From assembly GCA_022826515.1 (NCBI GenBank), contig JAJDUT010000135.1:1-64000 (forward strand): a stretch of DNA of 64,000 nt. Reading direction: 5' to 3'. Of this stretch, positions 8,656 to 17,544 are shown piece after piece (the first letter of the stretch is position 1; every line of letters begins with the position of its first letter). The position numbers and the translations under genes are program-made. The notes below the pieces were generated by a model that worked only from the letters and a program-made list of their open reading frames with translations, did not search any database and was not told the DNA's origin. This DNA comes from Candidatus Latescibacterota bacterium (lineage in GTDB: Bacteria > Latescibacterota > UBA2968 > UBA8231).

Positions 8656-10314
8656 ATGGAATATCCAGATATGATCCAAGCATTAGTGGGCTTGGGCCTG
8701 CTCGCTTTGGGCGGTGGTCTGGGTTTTCTGCTGAGTTATCAATTAAAAAGGGGCATCCTGCCCCAAGTGGAGAAAGAGGCAGAAGACCGAGTGCGGCAGC
8801 AGCTAGCCGAAGAAGAGCGCGCAGTGCGGCTGAGCTTGCTCGAAGAACGGGATGACTGGTATAAAACCAAAGCCCGCCAAGAGGCCGAGTTAGAAGATCA
8901 ATTGGCTGATCTGAACCGCCGCGATAAGAACTTGGCACAGCTCGTACGCGACCTCAATAGCCAGAAAGAAGAGCAGAACCGGGCGTGGAATCGTCTCAAG
9001 AATCAGGAGCAGCGGATTGGCCAGCGCGAACGGACCTTAAAAGAAGAAGAAGGGGAACTAGGTCAAATGCGCGCCGAGTACCAACAGCGTCTAGAGTTGG
9101 CCAGCGGGCTGCCCGCGGACGAAGCGCGCGAACAGATGATGGAGCATCTGGCCAGCGAGGTCCGCGGGCGAGCGGCGGCCATGATCCGCAGCGAGCGCAC
9201 CAAGGCTAAGGAAGAGTCGGATCGAGAAGCTAAAAAAATCATCGCCCAAGCTATTCAGCGCTGTGCAGTTGAAGAGACCGTCCACTTAGTCACCTCGACC
9301 GTGCCCTTGCCCAACGAGGGAATCAAAAGTCGCATCATCGGCAAGGAAGGACGCAACGTACGTGCATTTGAGACGGCGACCGGAGTCAAGGTCGTGGTCG
9401 ATGATACGCCCGACGCCGTGTTGCTTTCGTCTTACGATCCAGCGCGGCGCGAAGTGGCTAGCCGTGCCATGCAGCAGCTAATCAGCAGCGGAGGTTTCAC
9501 TCCAACCAAGATTGAGGAAGTAGTAGAGGAGTGCCGCAAGACCCTAGACCAAGATATGGTCGAAGTTGGCAAGAGCGCCCTCAGCGAGATTGGGGCTAGC
9601 CAGCACCACGCTGATTTGCCCTATTATGTAGGCATGCTCAAATATCGCGCTAGCTTTGGACAAAACCTTTTACAGCACTGCCTAGAAGTCGCCCATTTGG
9701 CCGGCGGGATGGCTGCCGAGGTCGGATTGGATGTGCCGTTGGCCAAGCGGGCAGGCCTCTTGCACGATATCGGCAAGACCGTCAGTAAGGAGCTAGAAGG
9801 AGGCCACGTCGAATTGGGTATCAAGCTAGGCGAGCAATTCGACGAGCATCTGACTGTCAAGGAAGTCATCGCCGAGCACCACGAGGACCACGATCGCCTT
9901 TCGCCGATCTGCTTCTTGGTCAAGGCTGCCGATACTATATCGTCGATACGGCCCGGAGGACGGCGCGAGGACCTCGAAGGTTATACCCGCCGCATTATGC
10001 GTTTAGAAGAAATCGCGACTTCGTTTGCGGGCGTCACAGACGTGTACGCCATCAACGCCGGCCGCGAGATTCGCGTCATGGTCTGTGGCGAACAGATCGG
10101 GGATGAAGACGCCGAGATGCTGGCATTCGACATAGCCGAGCGCGTCAAGACCGAGTTGACTTTTGCCGGCCAAGTCAAGGTCGTGGTAGTGCGCCAGACG
10201 CAGGTGGTGCGCCATACCGAGCGGGGCCGTGGTGATCGGCGCAACAGCGATACGCGTAATAGAAGCGGTCGTCGGCCGCGCAACGGAAGCCGTAGAGGGA
10301 GTGTCGGTAGCTAA
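8656..10314 (+). CDS. rny: Ribonuclease Y
   Basis: 552 residues in the standard order: an N-terminal TM helix (about 8-27), a long charged coiled coil (about 30-170), a KH RNA-binding domain (about 215-275, containing GIKSRIIGKEGRNVRAFE), and an HD phosphohydrolase domain (NLLQHCLEVAHLAG, then KRAGLLHDIGK). RNase Y is a membrane-anchored endonuclease that starts mRNA decay. The last 35 residues are an Arg/Asn/Gly-rich basic tail, which is not universal in the family. dxr follows 16 bp after the stop. Confidence 0.96.
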   Translation: MEYPDMIQALVGLGLLALGGGLGFLLSYQLKRGILPQVEKEAEDRVRQQLAEEERAVRLSLLEERDDWYKTKARQEAELEDQLADLNRRDKNLAQLVRDLNSQKEEQNRAWNRLKNQEQRIGQRERTLKEEEGELGQMRAEYQQRLELASGLPADEAREQMMEHLASEVRGRAAAMIRSERTKAKEESDREAKKIIAQAIQRCAVEETVHLVTSTVPLPNEGIKSRIIGKEGRNVRAFETATGVKVVVDDTPDAVLLSSYDPARREVASRAMQQLISSGGFTPTKIEEVVEECRKTLDQDMVEVGKSALSEIGASQHHADLPYYVGMLKYRASFGQNLLQHCLEVAHLAGGMAAEVGLDVPLAKRAGLLHDIGKTVSKELEGGHVELGIKLGEQFDEHLTVKEVIAEHHEDHDRLSPICFLVKAADTISSIRPGGRREDLEGYTRRIMRLEEIATSFAGVTDVYAINAGREIRVMVCGEQIGDEDAEMLAFDIAERVKTELTFAGQVKVVVVRQTQVVRHTERGRGDRRNSDTRNRSGRRPRNGSRRGSVGS

Positions 10315-10330
10315 ATTCGCCTCAACTGAA

Positions 10331-11497
10331 ATGGCCGACGATCCTAAAAAAATTGTCGTTCTCGGCTGCACCGGGTCCATTGGCGATACGTGTTTCAAAG
10401 TCCTCGAAAATCTGGGAATGGGGTACGAGATCGTGGGCTTGGCAGGTGGGTCCAAGGTCGACAAGCTGATTGCGCGTGCGCGTTGTTGGCCGCCGCAAAA
10501 AATTTGCGTTCTGGATACCGAGGCCAGAAAGTGGGTGCAGAGCGCAGTACCGCAGGTCGAAGTGGTTTATGGTGCAGAAGGACTGTGTGAACTGGCCACC
10601 ATGCCGGAGGCAGATCTGGTGCTTAACGGGCTTGTCGGCGCTGTTGGCCTCGCTCCGACGCTGGCGGCGTTGGCACAGGGCAAGACCGTGGCCATGGCTA
10701 ACAAAGAACCGCTGGTCATGGCAGGCGGTCTGATCTTGCAGCAAGCCGAGCGCGGCGGAGGGACCGTGCTGCCATTGGACAGTGAGCCTAACGCCATTTG
10801 GCAGTGTCTGAAAGGCGAAGAGCGCAAAAGCTTGAAGCGGATAATTCTCACGGCCTCTGGGGGGCCGTTCTGGGGGTGCAGTCGCGAGCAGATGCGCAAC
10901 ATTACCCCGGAGCAGGCTATTGATCACCCCACTTGGAAAATGGGTGCCAAGATCAGCGTGGATTCGGCAACTCTGATGAACAAAGGCTTTGAAGTCATCG
11001 AGGCTGCTTGGCTCTTTGGCGTGGCGGTCGAACAAGTGGATGTGGTCGTCCATCGCCAGTCGGTGGTGCATGCGCTGGTTGAATTCGCCGATGGATCGCT
11101 GTTGGCGCACATGGGCAAGACCGATATGATGCTGCCGATCCAATACGCGCTGACTCACCCAGAGCGGCGAGAGGTTCCTCTCGACAATCTCGACCTCAAG
11201 CAAGTGGGTCAACTGAGTTTCGCCGCGCCAGACAGAGCGAATTTTCCCTGTTTGGATTTGTGCTACGAAGCAGGCCGGAGTGGTGGGACCTTTCCAGCCG
11301 TTCTCAACGCGGCCAACGAGGAGGCGGTGGCGGCTTTTTTGGCGCGGAAAATCGGATTTCTCGATATCGCCGACCTGAACCGCGACGTGTTGGCGCACTG
11401 CGGCACACAGGAGGCGGTTTCGCTCGAATCCATATTAGACGAGGATCGCTGCGCACGGCGGCTGGCCCAAGAGTGGGTCGCCGGGCGGGCGGGATAA
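10331..11497 (+). CDS. dxr: 1-deoxy-D-xylulose-5-phosphate reductoisomerase
   Basis: 388 residues, starting MADDPKKIVVLGCTGSIGDT; the frame is open further upstream, but this ATG fits the family's N-terminus. The NADPH site is GCTGSIG, the metal/substrate region includes LDSEPNAI, and further family blocks are SGGPFWG and MGAKISVDSATLMNKG. It performs the second step of the MEP isoprenoid pathway (DXP to MEP), so this organism makes isoprenoids by the MEP route. It sits between rny and a small membrane gene in a tight cluster. Confidence 0.96.
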   Translation: MADDPKKIVVLGCTGSIGDTCFKVLENLGMGYEIVGLAGGSKVDKLIARARCWPPQKICVLDTEARKWVQSAVPQVEVVYGAEGLCELATMPEADLVLNGLVGAVGLAPTLAALAQGKTVAMANKEPLVMAGGLILQQAERGGGTVLPLDSEPNAIWQCLKGEERKSLKRIILTASGGPFWGCSREQMRNITPEQAIDHPTWKMGAKISVDSATLMNKGFEVIEAAWLFGVAVEQVDVVVHRQSVVHALVEFADGSLLAHMGKTDMMLPIQYALTHPERREVPLDNLDLKQVGQLSFAAPDRANFPCLDLCYEAGRSGGTFPAVLNAANEEAVAAFLARKIGFLDIADLNRDVLAHCGTQEAVSLESILDEDRCARRLAQEWVAGRAG

Positions 11498-11501
11498 ATT
11501 T

Positions 11502-11774
11502 ATGGCGCAAAACACCAACGCATCACGACACAAAGCACTGGCACTATGCCAGAAGATTCTCCGCATTAACACCGGGGTCATACTAGCGGCTTTTGCGCTG
11601 ATTATCATTCTAACCACGGTCTCGACAGCCGAGTGGGTGCGGGCTGCTGGCAAGGCTCTCTACTACGTCATTGCGTTACAGGCACTCATGTCGGTAGGGA
11701 CTTGGTACTACCGCACTCGTTTGGAGAAAGCGCTGGCAAAGGTCGAGGGAGACAGCTCGCATGGAGACCATTAA
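11502..11774 (+). CDS. Small two-TM membrane protein
   Basis: 90 residues with two hydrophobic helices (about 22-42 and 49-68) and a charged cytoplasmic tail. It starts 4 bp after dxr and overlaps queD by 14 bp, so it is translated as part of the cluster. I do not recognise the family. The overlap with queD suggests translational coupling rather than a functional link. Confidence 0.75.
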   Translation: MAQNTNASRHKALALCQKILRINTGVILAAFALIIILTTVSTAEWVRAAGKALYYVIALQALMSVGTWYYRTRLEKALAKVEGDSSHGDH

Positions 11775-12201
11775 GGCCCAAGGTAAATTCCATGCCGCTC
11801 ATCGACAGCTAGACTACGACGGCAAATGCGCCTACGTCCACGGGCATACTTGGCGCGGCGTGTTTGTCGTCCGCACCGAGCGCTTCCCGCGGCTCGAAAA
11901 ACTGGATATGTCCGTTGACTTCGGTGCGCTCAAGGACATCTTCAAATTCTTGGATCACAAGATGTTGATTTCCGCGCGGGATGCGACCTTTCTCGACACC
12001 AAGCTCTTCGATCCGCAGGGCGTCGTGGTCATGCCAGGCGAAAATCCGAGTGTGGAAAACGTGGCTGAGTACTGCCTAGACCAAGCGGTCGAGGTTTTGC
12101 AGGGGTTATTCCCACAGCGCGGCTATCAGTACCACATTGAAGTTTCTATCCAGGAGACTGACAACAATTTCTTTGTAGCTGACCGCCTTCTCTGTTACTG
12201 A
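11761..12201 (+). CDS. queD: 6-carboxy-tetrahydropterin synthase (QueD/PTPS family)
   Basis: 146 residues. The zinc-binding motifs FHAAH (residues 10-14) and HGHTW (27-31) are intact. The catalytic Cys C23 sits in GKCAYVHGH, and a conserved Glu follows in the C-terminal motif (QETDNNF). The family converts dihydroneopterin triphosphate to 6-carboxy-tetrahydropterin in queuosine synthesis, or acts in folate or biopterin routes. The CxxxHxH arrangement fits QueD. No other queuosine genes are in this window. Confidence 0.92.
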   Translation: METIKAQGKFHAAHRQLDYDGKCAYVHGHTWRGVFVVRTERFPRLEKLDMSVDFGALKDIFKFLDHKMLISARDATFLDTKLFDPQGVVVMPGENPSVENVAEYCLDQAVEVLQGLFPQRGYQYHIEVSIQETDNNFFVADRLLCY

Positions 12202-12219
12202 GCACTGGAGAGCAGAGCT

Positions 12220-12474
12220 ATGGTGCAGGAAAAGATGATGATCGCCAGAGAGGTCGCCGCCTATCTCCGCTGTTCGCCCTCCACGGTGCGTCGCATGGTC
12301 CGTCGCGGCCAGATTCCCCATTATAGATTTGGCAAGCTAGTGCGGTTTCGCCTGAGCGAAATCGAGCGTTGGTTGGCCCTGCACCACGAAGGATCAGTGC
12401 TCTTGCGGGGAAGGGCGGTCGCGTCCAATTCAGATCAACTCTCCCTCTTTCCGACGGGAGGGGAAAATGACTGA
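12220..12474 (+). CDS. Excisionase-type helix-turn-helix DNA-binding protein
   Basis: 84 residues. The N-terminal MerR/excisionase-like winged helix reads MIAREVAAYLRCSPSTVRRM followed by IPHYRFGKLVRFRLSEIERWL, the classic helix-turn-helix_17 pattern. A GGAG site is at 12207-12210. The last 8 bp overlap the following dehydrogenase gene. It could regulate the two CoA-related genes behind it. Such small HTH proteins also occur in mobile elements, but nothing else here indicates one. Confidence 0.85.
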   Translation: MVQEKMMIAREVAAYLRCSPSTVRRMVRRGQIPHYRFGKLVRFRLSEIERWLALHHEGSVLLRGRAVASNSDQLSLFPTGGEND

Positions 12475-14743
12475 AGAAGCGAAAAATGTAGTGGTGCTCG
12501 GCGCTGGAGTCATGGGAGGGCAAATCGCGGCTCTGCTCGCCTGTGCGGGCCACAAGGTACATCTCCTCGACTTGCCACTGGCAGGCGATGAGGCGGGTCG
12601 CGCGCGTCAGGGGTTGGAAAAAGCCCTCGCGAGCCGACCTCCCGCTTTCTATCTAGCGGAGATGGCCCAACGCATCCAGCTAGGGAGCCTAGAGGATTTA
12701 GCCTGCGTTGGAGAGGCTGATTGGGTCATCGAAGCTGTTGTAGAAGAAAGCGAACCCAAGCGGGCATTGCTGGCCCGCCTGGAGCCGTACCTGCACGACG
12801 GATTAATCATCAGTAGCAATACCTCGGGGCTATCTATCGCCGAGTTGGTGCACGGCCGGTCGCCGGAGTTTTGCCGCTGCTTTCTCGGGATACATTTCTT
12901 CAATCCGCCGCGCTACATGAAATTGGTCGAAGTCATACCCGGGCCGGATACCGAGCCGGCCATCGTCCAGCAGATGGTCAATTTTCTCACTGGGGAGTTG
13001 GGCAAGGGCGTGGTCCGCGGCCAAGACACGCCTAATTTCATCGGCAATCGCCTATGGATTTTTGCCGCCTGCGACATGCTGCAGAGGATGGAGCGGGACG
13101 GGCTAGGCGTGGCTGAAGTTGACGCGCTGACCGGCTCTCTGATGGGGCGGCCCCCAAGCGCGACCTTGCGCGTTTGCGACATCGTGGGCTTGGACACGGT
13201 CGCGCACGTGGCTGAGACCAACTACGAGGGATTGCCAGCGGATCCGTGGCGGTCGCTTTTTGCGCTGCCGGCGTTTTATCGGCGCATGTTGGACGAGAAC
13301 TTGCTCGGGGCCAAGGTCAATGCCGGATTCTACCGCAAGGCCGAGACGGGCATTGAGGCTCTCAATTTGAATACTTTCGCCTATCAACCCGTGCAGAAGG
13401 TGGAATTGGGCACCTTGGAATCGGCGTTGAGCGAGCGTTCTCCAGCACGCCGCCTCCGTGCCTTATGGGACGATCCGGGACCGTGGGGTCAACTCGGGCG
13501 AGCGCATCTCACGGCCGTGCTGGCCTACGCCGCCGAGCATGCGGCCGACATAGCCGGCGACATTGTTCAAATCGATCAGGCGATGCGCTGGGGATTTAAC
13601 TGGGCGCTAGGGCCTTTTGAACTGTGGGATCTCTTCGGCGTCGAAGAAGTCGTCAGCGCTCTGGAAGCCAACCAGCAGCGAGTACCCGATCTCGCCGCTC
13701 AATTGCTCGACGCAGGTGAAACGCATTTTTATCACGAGCAAGGCGCGTTCTCACCGACTCAGTTGCAGCGCGAAAGCTGGCAACCGCCAGCCGCCGATTG
13801 GGATAAGCTAGCTGCCGAGCGAGCCATCTGGTCCAATAACGGCGCGTACTTGGTCGAACTGGACGAGGATCTAGGGGCGCTGGTTTTCAGCAACAAAATG
13901 AACGCCTTGGGGCCAGCGGCCCTAGAAGCCGTCCATCACGCAGTGGATACAGCCTCCTTTGCCGGCTTGGTGCTCGCCGGTGCTGGCTCCTTGTTCTCGG
14001 TGGGTGCTGACTTGAAGCACGTAGCCAAGCTCGTCGATGAGAGCGACTGGTCGAAACTGGAAGCGTTTGTCGCTGCCTTCCAAGAGGCCGTGCAGGCGTT
14101 GCGCTACGCGCCTTTCCCGGTCGTCGCGGCTCTCCGCGGCTTGGCGCTGGGAGGCGGGTGCGAGTTTGCCTTGGGTGCTGATGGGCGCGTGGCGGCGGCT
14201 GAGCTAGGCATGGGCTTGGTGGAGACTAAGGTCGGCTTGATCCCCGGCAGCGGTGGTTGTATGGAGATGGCGCGGCGGGGAGCAAGCGATATAGCATCTG
14301 CGTTTGAGACAACTTTTACCGGAAACTTCAGCGATAACGCCTTCCAAGCCCGAGCGTGGGGTCTCCTCGGTGCTGACGATGAGATTGTCTTTGCCGAGGG
14401 CCAACTCTTAAAGCGGGCCGTAGCCAAACTGCGCAGTCTGCTCGCCGCAGGCTACTGTGCTAGCGCGCCGGATGGAGTGGAGGTCACTGGAGACGAAGGG
14501 CTGGCACTTTTGCACGAGCGCCTAGACGAAGGCAGGGCTGCTGGGCAGCTCAGCGAGCACGACGTGGTCGTAGGGCGTGGTCTGGCGCGGGTACTTACCG
14601 GAGGTGGTGGGGTTCGCCGGGGAGTAGAGGAGCGCGACTTGCTCGATTTGGAACGCGAGGTTTTTCTGCAGTTGTGCGGCACCGAGCGCACGCGAGAGCG
14701 CATCGCGCACATGCTGCACACAGGCAAACCATTGAGAAATTGA
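12467..14743 (+). CDS. Fused 3-hydroxyacyl-CoA dehydrogenase / enoyl-CoA hydratase (FadN-type order)
   Basis: 758 residues. The N-terminal Rossmann domain (VVLGAGVMGGQIAALLACAG) and the 3HCDH domains run to about 420. A crotonase domain follows (about 455-700) with GAGSLFSVGADLKH and LRGLALGGGCEFALGADGRV. The dehydrogenase precedes the hydratase, opposite to FadB/FadJ and like Bacillus FadN. It would hydrate enoyl-CoA and oxidise the 3-hydroxyacyl-CoA in beta-oxidation. It overlaps the HTH gene by 8 bp and is followed after 16 bp by the HpaB/AbfD-family gene. No thiolase or acyl-CoA dehydrogenase is adjacent, which suggests a specialised short pathway. Confidence 0.93.
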   Translation: MTEEAKNVVVLGAGVMGGQIAALLACAGHKVHLLDLPLAGDEAGRARQGLEKALASRPPAFYLAEMAQRIQLGSLEDLACVGEADWVIEAVVEESEPKRALLARLEPYLHDGLIISSNTSGLSIAELVHGRSPEFCRCFLGIHFFNPPRYMKLVEVIPGPDTEPAIVQQMVNFLTGELGKGVVRGQDTPNFIGNRLWIFAACDMLQRMERDGLGVAEVDALTGSLMGRPPSATLRVCDIVGLDTVAHVAETNYEGLPADPWRSLFALPAFYRRMLDENLLGAKVNAGFYRKAETGIEALNLNTFAYQPVQKVELGTLESALSERSPARRLRALWDDPGPWGQLGRAHLTAVLAYAAEHAADIAGDIVQIDQAMRWGFNWALGPFELWDLFGVEEVVSALEANQQRVPDLAAQLLDAGETHFYHEQGAFSPTQLQRESWQPPAADWDKLAAERAIWSNNGAYLVELDEDLGALVFSNKMNALGPAALEAVHHAVDTASFAGLVLAGAGSLFSVGADLKHVAKLVDESDWSKLEAFVAAFQEAVQALRYAPFPVVAALRGLALGGGCEFALGADGRVAAAELGMGLVETKVGLIPGSGGCMEMARRGASDIASAFETTFTGNFSDNAFQARAWGLLGADDEIVFAEGQLLKRAVAKLRSLLAAGYCASAPDGVEVTGDEGLALLHERLDEGRAAGQLSEHDVVVGRGLARVLTGGGGVRRGVEERDLLDLEREVFLQLCGTERTRERIAHMLHTGKPLRN

Positions 14744-14759
14744 AAGAGAAGGGGATTCT

Positions 14760-16202
14760 ATGGGCTTGCGTAGTGCCGCCGAGTTTAAAGAGGGCTTGCG
14801 CGATGGGCGCGAAGTGTACCATCGGGGAGAGCGGGTCAAGGACGTAACCGCGCATGACGACTTGGGGATCGGGGTCGATCACGTCGCCTTGGATTTTGAA
14901 TTGGCCGAGAATCCAGCATACCGCGACCTGATGACTTGGATGGATGGAGAGCTGGGCGAACCGGTCAGTCGCTACTTTAAGACACCAGCGGATGCTGCGG
15001 ATTTGCTCAATCGACGCGAAATGATTGAGCGTTCGACGCGGTTGGGCAACAGCGTAGTGTTACTAATCAAGGAAATTGGCACCGACGCGCTCTTCGCCCT
15101 CGACTTGGTCTCCGACCATTTGGATAAAAATGTAGGTGGACAATACAACGCACGAGTGCAAGCCTTCCACCGCGAGTGCAAGCAGCGCGACCTGAGCTTG
15201 GCCGTGGCCCAAACCGATGTAAAAGGCGACCGCAGTCTCTTGCCCTCGCAGCAAGCGCACCCCGATTACTATGTCCACATTGTCGAGGAGCGAAGTGATG
15301 GAATCGTGGTGCGGGGGGCCAAAGCTCATACGACATGTGCCCCGTATGTCGATGAACTCATCGTCTTGCCGACCCGTGCGCTCAAGGAGGAGGATGCAGC
15401 CTATGCGGTTGCCTTTGCAACGCCAGTCAATGCGCCGGGGCTCAAGCTGATCGCCAGCCCCTTTGGCTCGCCGCCGGTGAGCCAGTTTCACCACCCGGTC
15501 AGTTCCGAGCATCGCATGATCGACACGCTGACGATCTTCGACGATGTGTTTATTCCCAACGAGCGCGTCTTCCTCAAAGGGGAGTGGCAATACGCCGGGC
15601 CGCTGGCCAACGCCTTCGTCGAATTTCACCGTTTTACGGCCGCCTCCTACAAACCGCCGCTCTGCGACCTCTTTATCGGAGCGGCGGCGCTCTTAGCCCA
15701 GTACAACGGCATCGCCAAGGCCGGCCACGTGCGCGAGAAACTGACCAAGCTCATCACCTATGCCGAGACCGTCCGCGGGCTGACCTTGGCTGCGGCCCAC
15801 GATTGCCGCATCGCCGCCAACGGCACGGCCGTGCCCAACATCGTCTTTACCAACTTAGCCAAATTCCACTTTGCCAATAACTACCACCAAGCTGTGTCTT
15901 GGGTCCAGGACATTGCCGGCGGGTTGGTAGTCACTGGGCCGTCGGAAGAGGATTTGGCCAATCCCGAGACCAAAGGTTATATCGAACGCTTTTTGGGTGG
16001 CAGGAGTGGCATCGACGCTGAGGCGCGGCTGAAGGCAATCAACTTGGTGCGTGACCTGACGGCTTCAACCTTTGGTGGTTACAACGAGCTATTGGCCATC
16101 CACGCCGAAGGCTCATTGGAAACCCAGAAAATCACCATTTTGCGAGATTACGACATCGAGCGCTGTGTCCGGCTGGCCAAAGAAGCTATCGGCCTAGATT
16201 GA
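14760..16202 (+). CDS. HpaB/4-hydroxybutyryl-CoA dehydratase superfamily flavoprotein
   Basis: 480 residues with the acyl-CoA-dehydrogenase-like fold of 4-hydroxyphenylacetate 3-monooxygenase and 4-hydroxybutyryl-CoA dehydratase (AbfD). AbfD holds a 4Fe-4S cluster through C99, C103, H292 and C299. Here the first pair is absent (residues 90-110 contain no Cys). H290 is present in FHRFTAASY, but the position seven residues later is Tyr, not Cys. Pairing with a beta-oxidation fusion enzyme suggests an acyl-CoA or aryl substrate and a flavin-only reaction. The flavin reductase partner (HpaC) is not seen nearby. Substrate unknown. Confidence 0.82.
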   Translation: MGLRSAAEFKEGLRDGREVYHRGERVKDVTAHDDLGIGVDHVALDFELAENPAYRDLMTWMDGELGEPVSRYFKTPADAADLLNRREMIERSTRLGNSVVLLIKEIGTDALFALDLVSDHLDKNVGGQYNARVQAFHRECKQRDLSLAVAQTDVKGDRSLLPSQQAHPDYYVHIVEERSDGIVVRGAKAHTTCAPYVDELIVLPTRALKEEDAAYAVAFATPVNAPGLKLIASPFGSPPVSQFHHPVSSEHRMIDTLTIFDDVFIPNERVFLKGEWQYAGPLANAFVEFHRFTAASYKPPLCDLFIGAAALLAQYNGIAKAGHVREKLTKLITYAETVRGLTLAAAHDCRIAANGTAVPNIVFTNLAKFHFANNYHQAVSWVQDIAGGLVVTGPSEEDLANPETKGYIERFLGGRSGIDAEARLKAINLVRDLTASTFGGYNELLAIHAEGSLETQKITILRDYDIERCVRLAKEAIGLD

Positions 16203-16245
16203 GCTAAACACCAAATAATTAGGGAACAAGAAAGAACGAAAAGAG

Positions 16246-16274
16246 TTGATTATATAAATTTAAAACCCTATATT
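16246..16274 (+). promoter_or_regulatory. Promoter of the RpoD-like sigma factor gene
   Basis: TTGATT (16246-16251), a 17-bp A/T-rich spacer and TATATT (16269-16274). Initiation is expected near 16281, leaving a leader of about 155 nt before the ATG at 16436. Confidence 0.72.
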
Positions 16275-16317
16275 AAGCTGCATCCTCCTCTATGCGGTTT
16301 ATTCAAAATCGCTTTCC

Positions 16318-16346
16318 TTTCGGATGTATTTCCCCCACATCCGAAA
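16318..16346 (+). promoter_or_regulatory. Stem-loop in the sigma-factor mRNA leader
   Basis: TTTCGGATGT (16318-16327) pairs perfectly with ACATCCGAAA (16337-16346) around a 9-nt loop (ATTTCCCCC). No T run follows, so it is not a simple terminator. It lies between the promoter and the AGGAGG site (about 16421-16426) of the sigma gene. A CCTCCT segment at about 16286 could pair with that site. Confidence 0.5.
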
Positions 16347-16435
16347 CTCCCTGCTCTTCCATATTAGGTACCATCATAGCTTAATGCAGCCAAGAGTCCC
16401 CATACTGGCTCATTAGCAACAGGAGGCGTCAAGTT

Positions 16436-17281
16436 ATGACTACCTTGCAGACCGATTCTATCGTCGATCAGTATTTCCACGAGATTGAGGATGCTGTCGG
16501 ATTATCGTCCGAGGACGAAGTGGCCATCGCCCAGCAAATAAAAGAGGGCGATGAAGATGCCTTATCCAATCTGGTCAAAGCCAACCTGCGCTTTGTCGTA
16601 AGCGTGGCGAAGCAATATCAGAATCTGGGCTTGCCGCTTTCGGATCTGATCAATGAGGGGAACTTGGGGCTTATCATCGCCGCCAAGCGCTTTGACGGCA
16701 CGAAGGGCTTCAAGTTCATTTCCTATGCCGTGTGGTGGATCCGCCAGTCAATCCTGCAAGCGTTGGCCAATCAGTCGCGCATCGTGCGGTTGCCGCTGAA
16801 TCGCATCGGCGAGCTGACGCGCGTCAACAGGGTGCTCAACAAGCTCGAACAGGGGCTAGGGCGTCCCCCAGAAGTAGAGGAAATAGCCGAAGAGCTAGAG
16901 GTCGAACCCGGTGATATGGAACTCCTGTTGCGGTTGGCCCAAAGGCCGGTTTCGCTGGAGATGCCCTGCGACGAATCCGAACCGGATCGCTGTTTCGGCG
17001 ATCTGATTCCCGACTACAGTCAGCCGCCCAGCGACGAGGCCCTCTCCAGCGACGAGCTCAAAGAGGAAATTTACAACGCCATGCATGCCCTAACCGAGGG
17101 CGAGGCACGCGTACTGAAAATGTATTACGGATTGGATGGACACGAGCCGATGACTTTGGAGAAAATCGGGGCCTATGTCGGACGCACGCGGGAGCGGGTG
17201 CGGCAAATCAAGGAAAAGGCCCTACAGAAGCTCCGTCATCCCGCTCGCTGCGACTCTCTCAAGGAGTATTACTCGGACTAA
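16436..17281 (+). CDS. RNA polymerase sigma factor, RpoD/SigA-like, without region 1.1
   Basis: 281 residues covering regions 1.2 (from DSIVDQYFHEIE), 2 (LSNLVKANLRFVVSVAKQYQ, then the -10-binding block FKFISYAVWWIRQSILQALA), 3 and 4 (LEKIGAYVGRTRERVRQIKEKALQKLR). The compact size and lack of region 1.1 are typical of the principal sigma factor in FCB bacteria, or of group 2 factors elsewhere. It is preceded by a long structured leader (16281-16435) and a strong AGGAGG site. Whether it is the housekeeping factor or an alternative cannot be decided from one window. Confidence 0.9.
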   Translation: MTTLQTDSIVDQYFHEIEDAVGLSSEDEVAIAQQIKEGDEDALSNLVKANLRFVVSVAKQYQNLGLPLSDLINEGNLGLIIAAKRFDGTKGFKFISYAVWWIRQSILQALANQSRIVRLPLNRIGELTRVNRVLNKLEQGLGRPPEVEEIAEELEVEPGDMELLLRLAQRPVSLEMPCDESEPDRCFGDLIPDYSQPPSDEALSSDELKEEIYNAMHALTEGEARVLKMYYGLDGHEPMTLEKIGAYVGRTRERVRQIKEKALQKLRHPARCDSLKEYYSD

Positions 17282-17342
17282 TTATCCGCTGCTGCGGGGC
17301 GAAAAAAGTGGGCGCACAAGGCCACTGGCGGCTTGGCCTTAT

Positions 17343-17371
17343 TTGATTTTTGCCCGATTTTTCGTTAATAT
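17343..17371 (+). promoter_or_regulatory. Promoter of tRNA-Asn
   Basis: TTGATT (17343-17348), a 17-bp spacer and TAATAT (17366-17371), ending 10 bp before the mature tRNA start. Confidence 0.75.
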
Positions 17372-17381
17372 AGTTGTTTAT

Positions 17382-17457
17382 TCCGCGGTAGCTCAGCTGG
17401 CAGAGCGGGTGGCTGTTAACCACTTGGTCGTAGGTTCGAATCCTACCCGCGGAGCCA
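17382..17457 (+). tRNA. tRNA-Asn (anticodon GTT)
   Basis: A complete cloverleaf can be drawn. The acceptor stem TCCGCGG (17382-17388) pairs with CCGCGGA (17447-17453), with D stem GCTC/GAGC. The anticodon loop CTGTTAA carries GTT at 17415-17417, and the T arm contains GGTTCGAATCC. The discriminator G at 17454 is followed by an encoded CCA (17455-17457). It has its own promoter (17343-17371) and terminator (17464-17514). Confidence 0.97.
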
Positions 17458-17463
17458 CTAAAA

Positions 17464-17514
17464 AAACAGCCGGACCAACCGATCCCGATTCTGGGTAAGG
17501 TTGTCCGGCTGTTT
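17464..17514. terminator. Strong hairpin terminator shared by tRNA-Asn and msrAB
   Basis: AAACAGCCGGAC(C)AACC pairs with GGTTGTCCGGCTGTTT with one bulged base. An A run on the left and TTTGCATTTTGC on the right allow it to act for the tRNA on the plus strand and msrAB on the minus strand. Confidence 0.8.
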
Positions 17515-17544
17515 GCATTTTGCAATGCAACAAGGCCCTCGCGC

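Noticed and set aside
10322..11398. Long open frame on the minus strand opposite dxr
   Set aside because: It is the shadow of a highly conserved gene in a G+C-rich sequence; the translation shows no domain.
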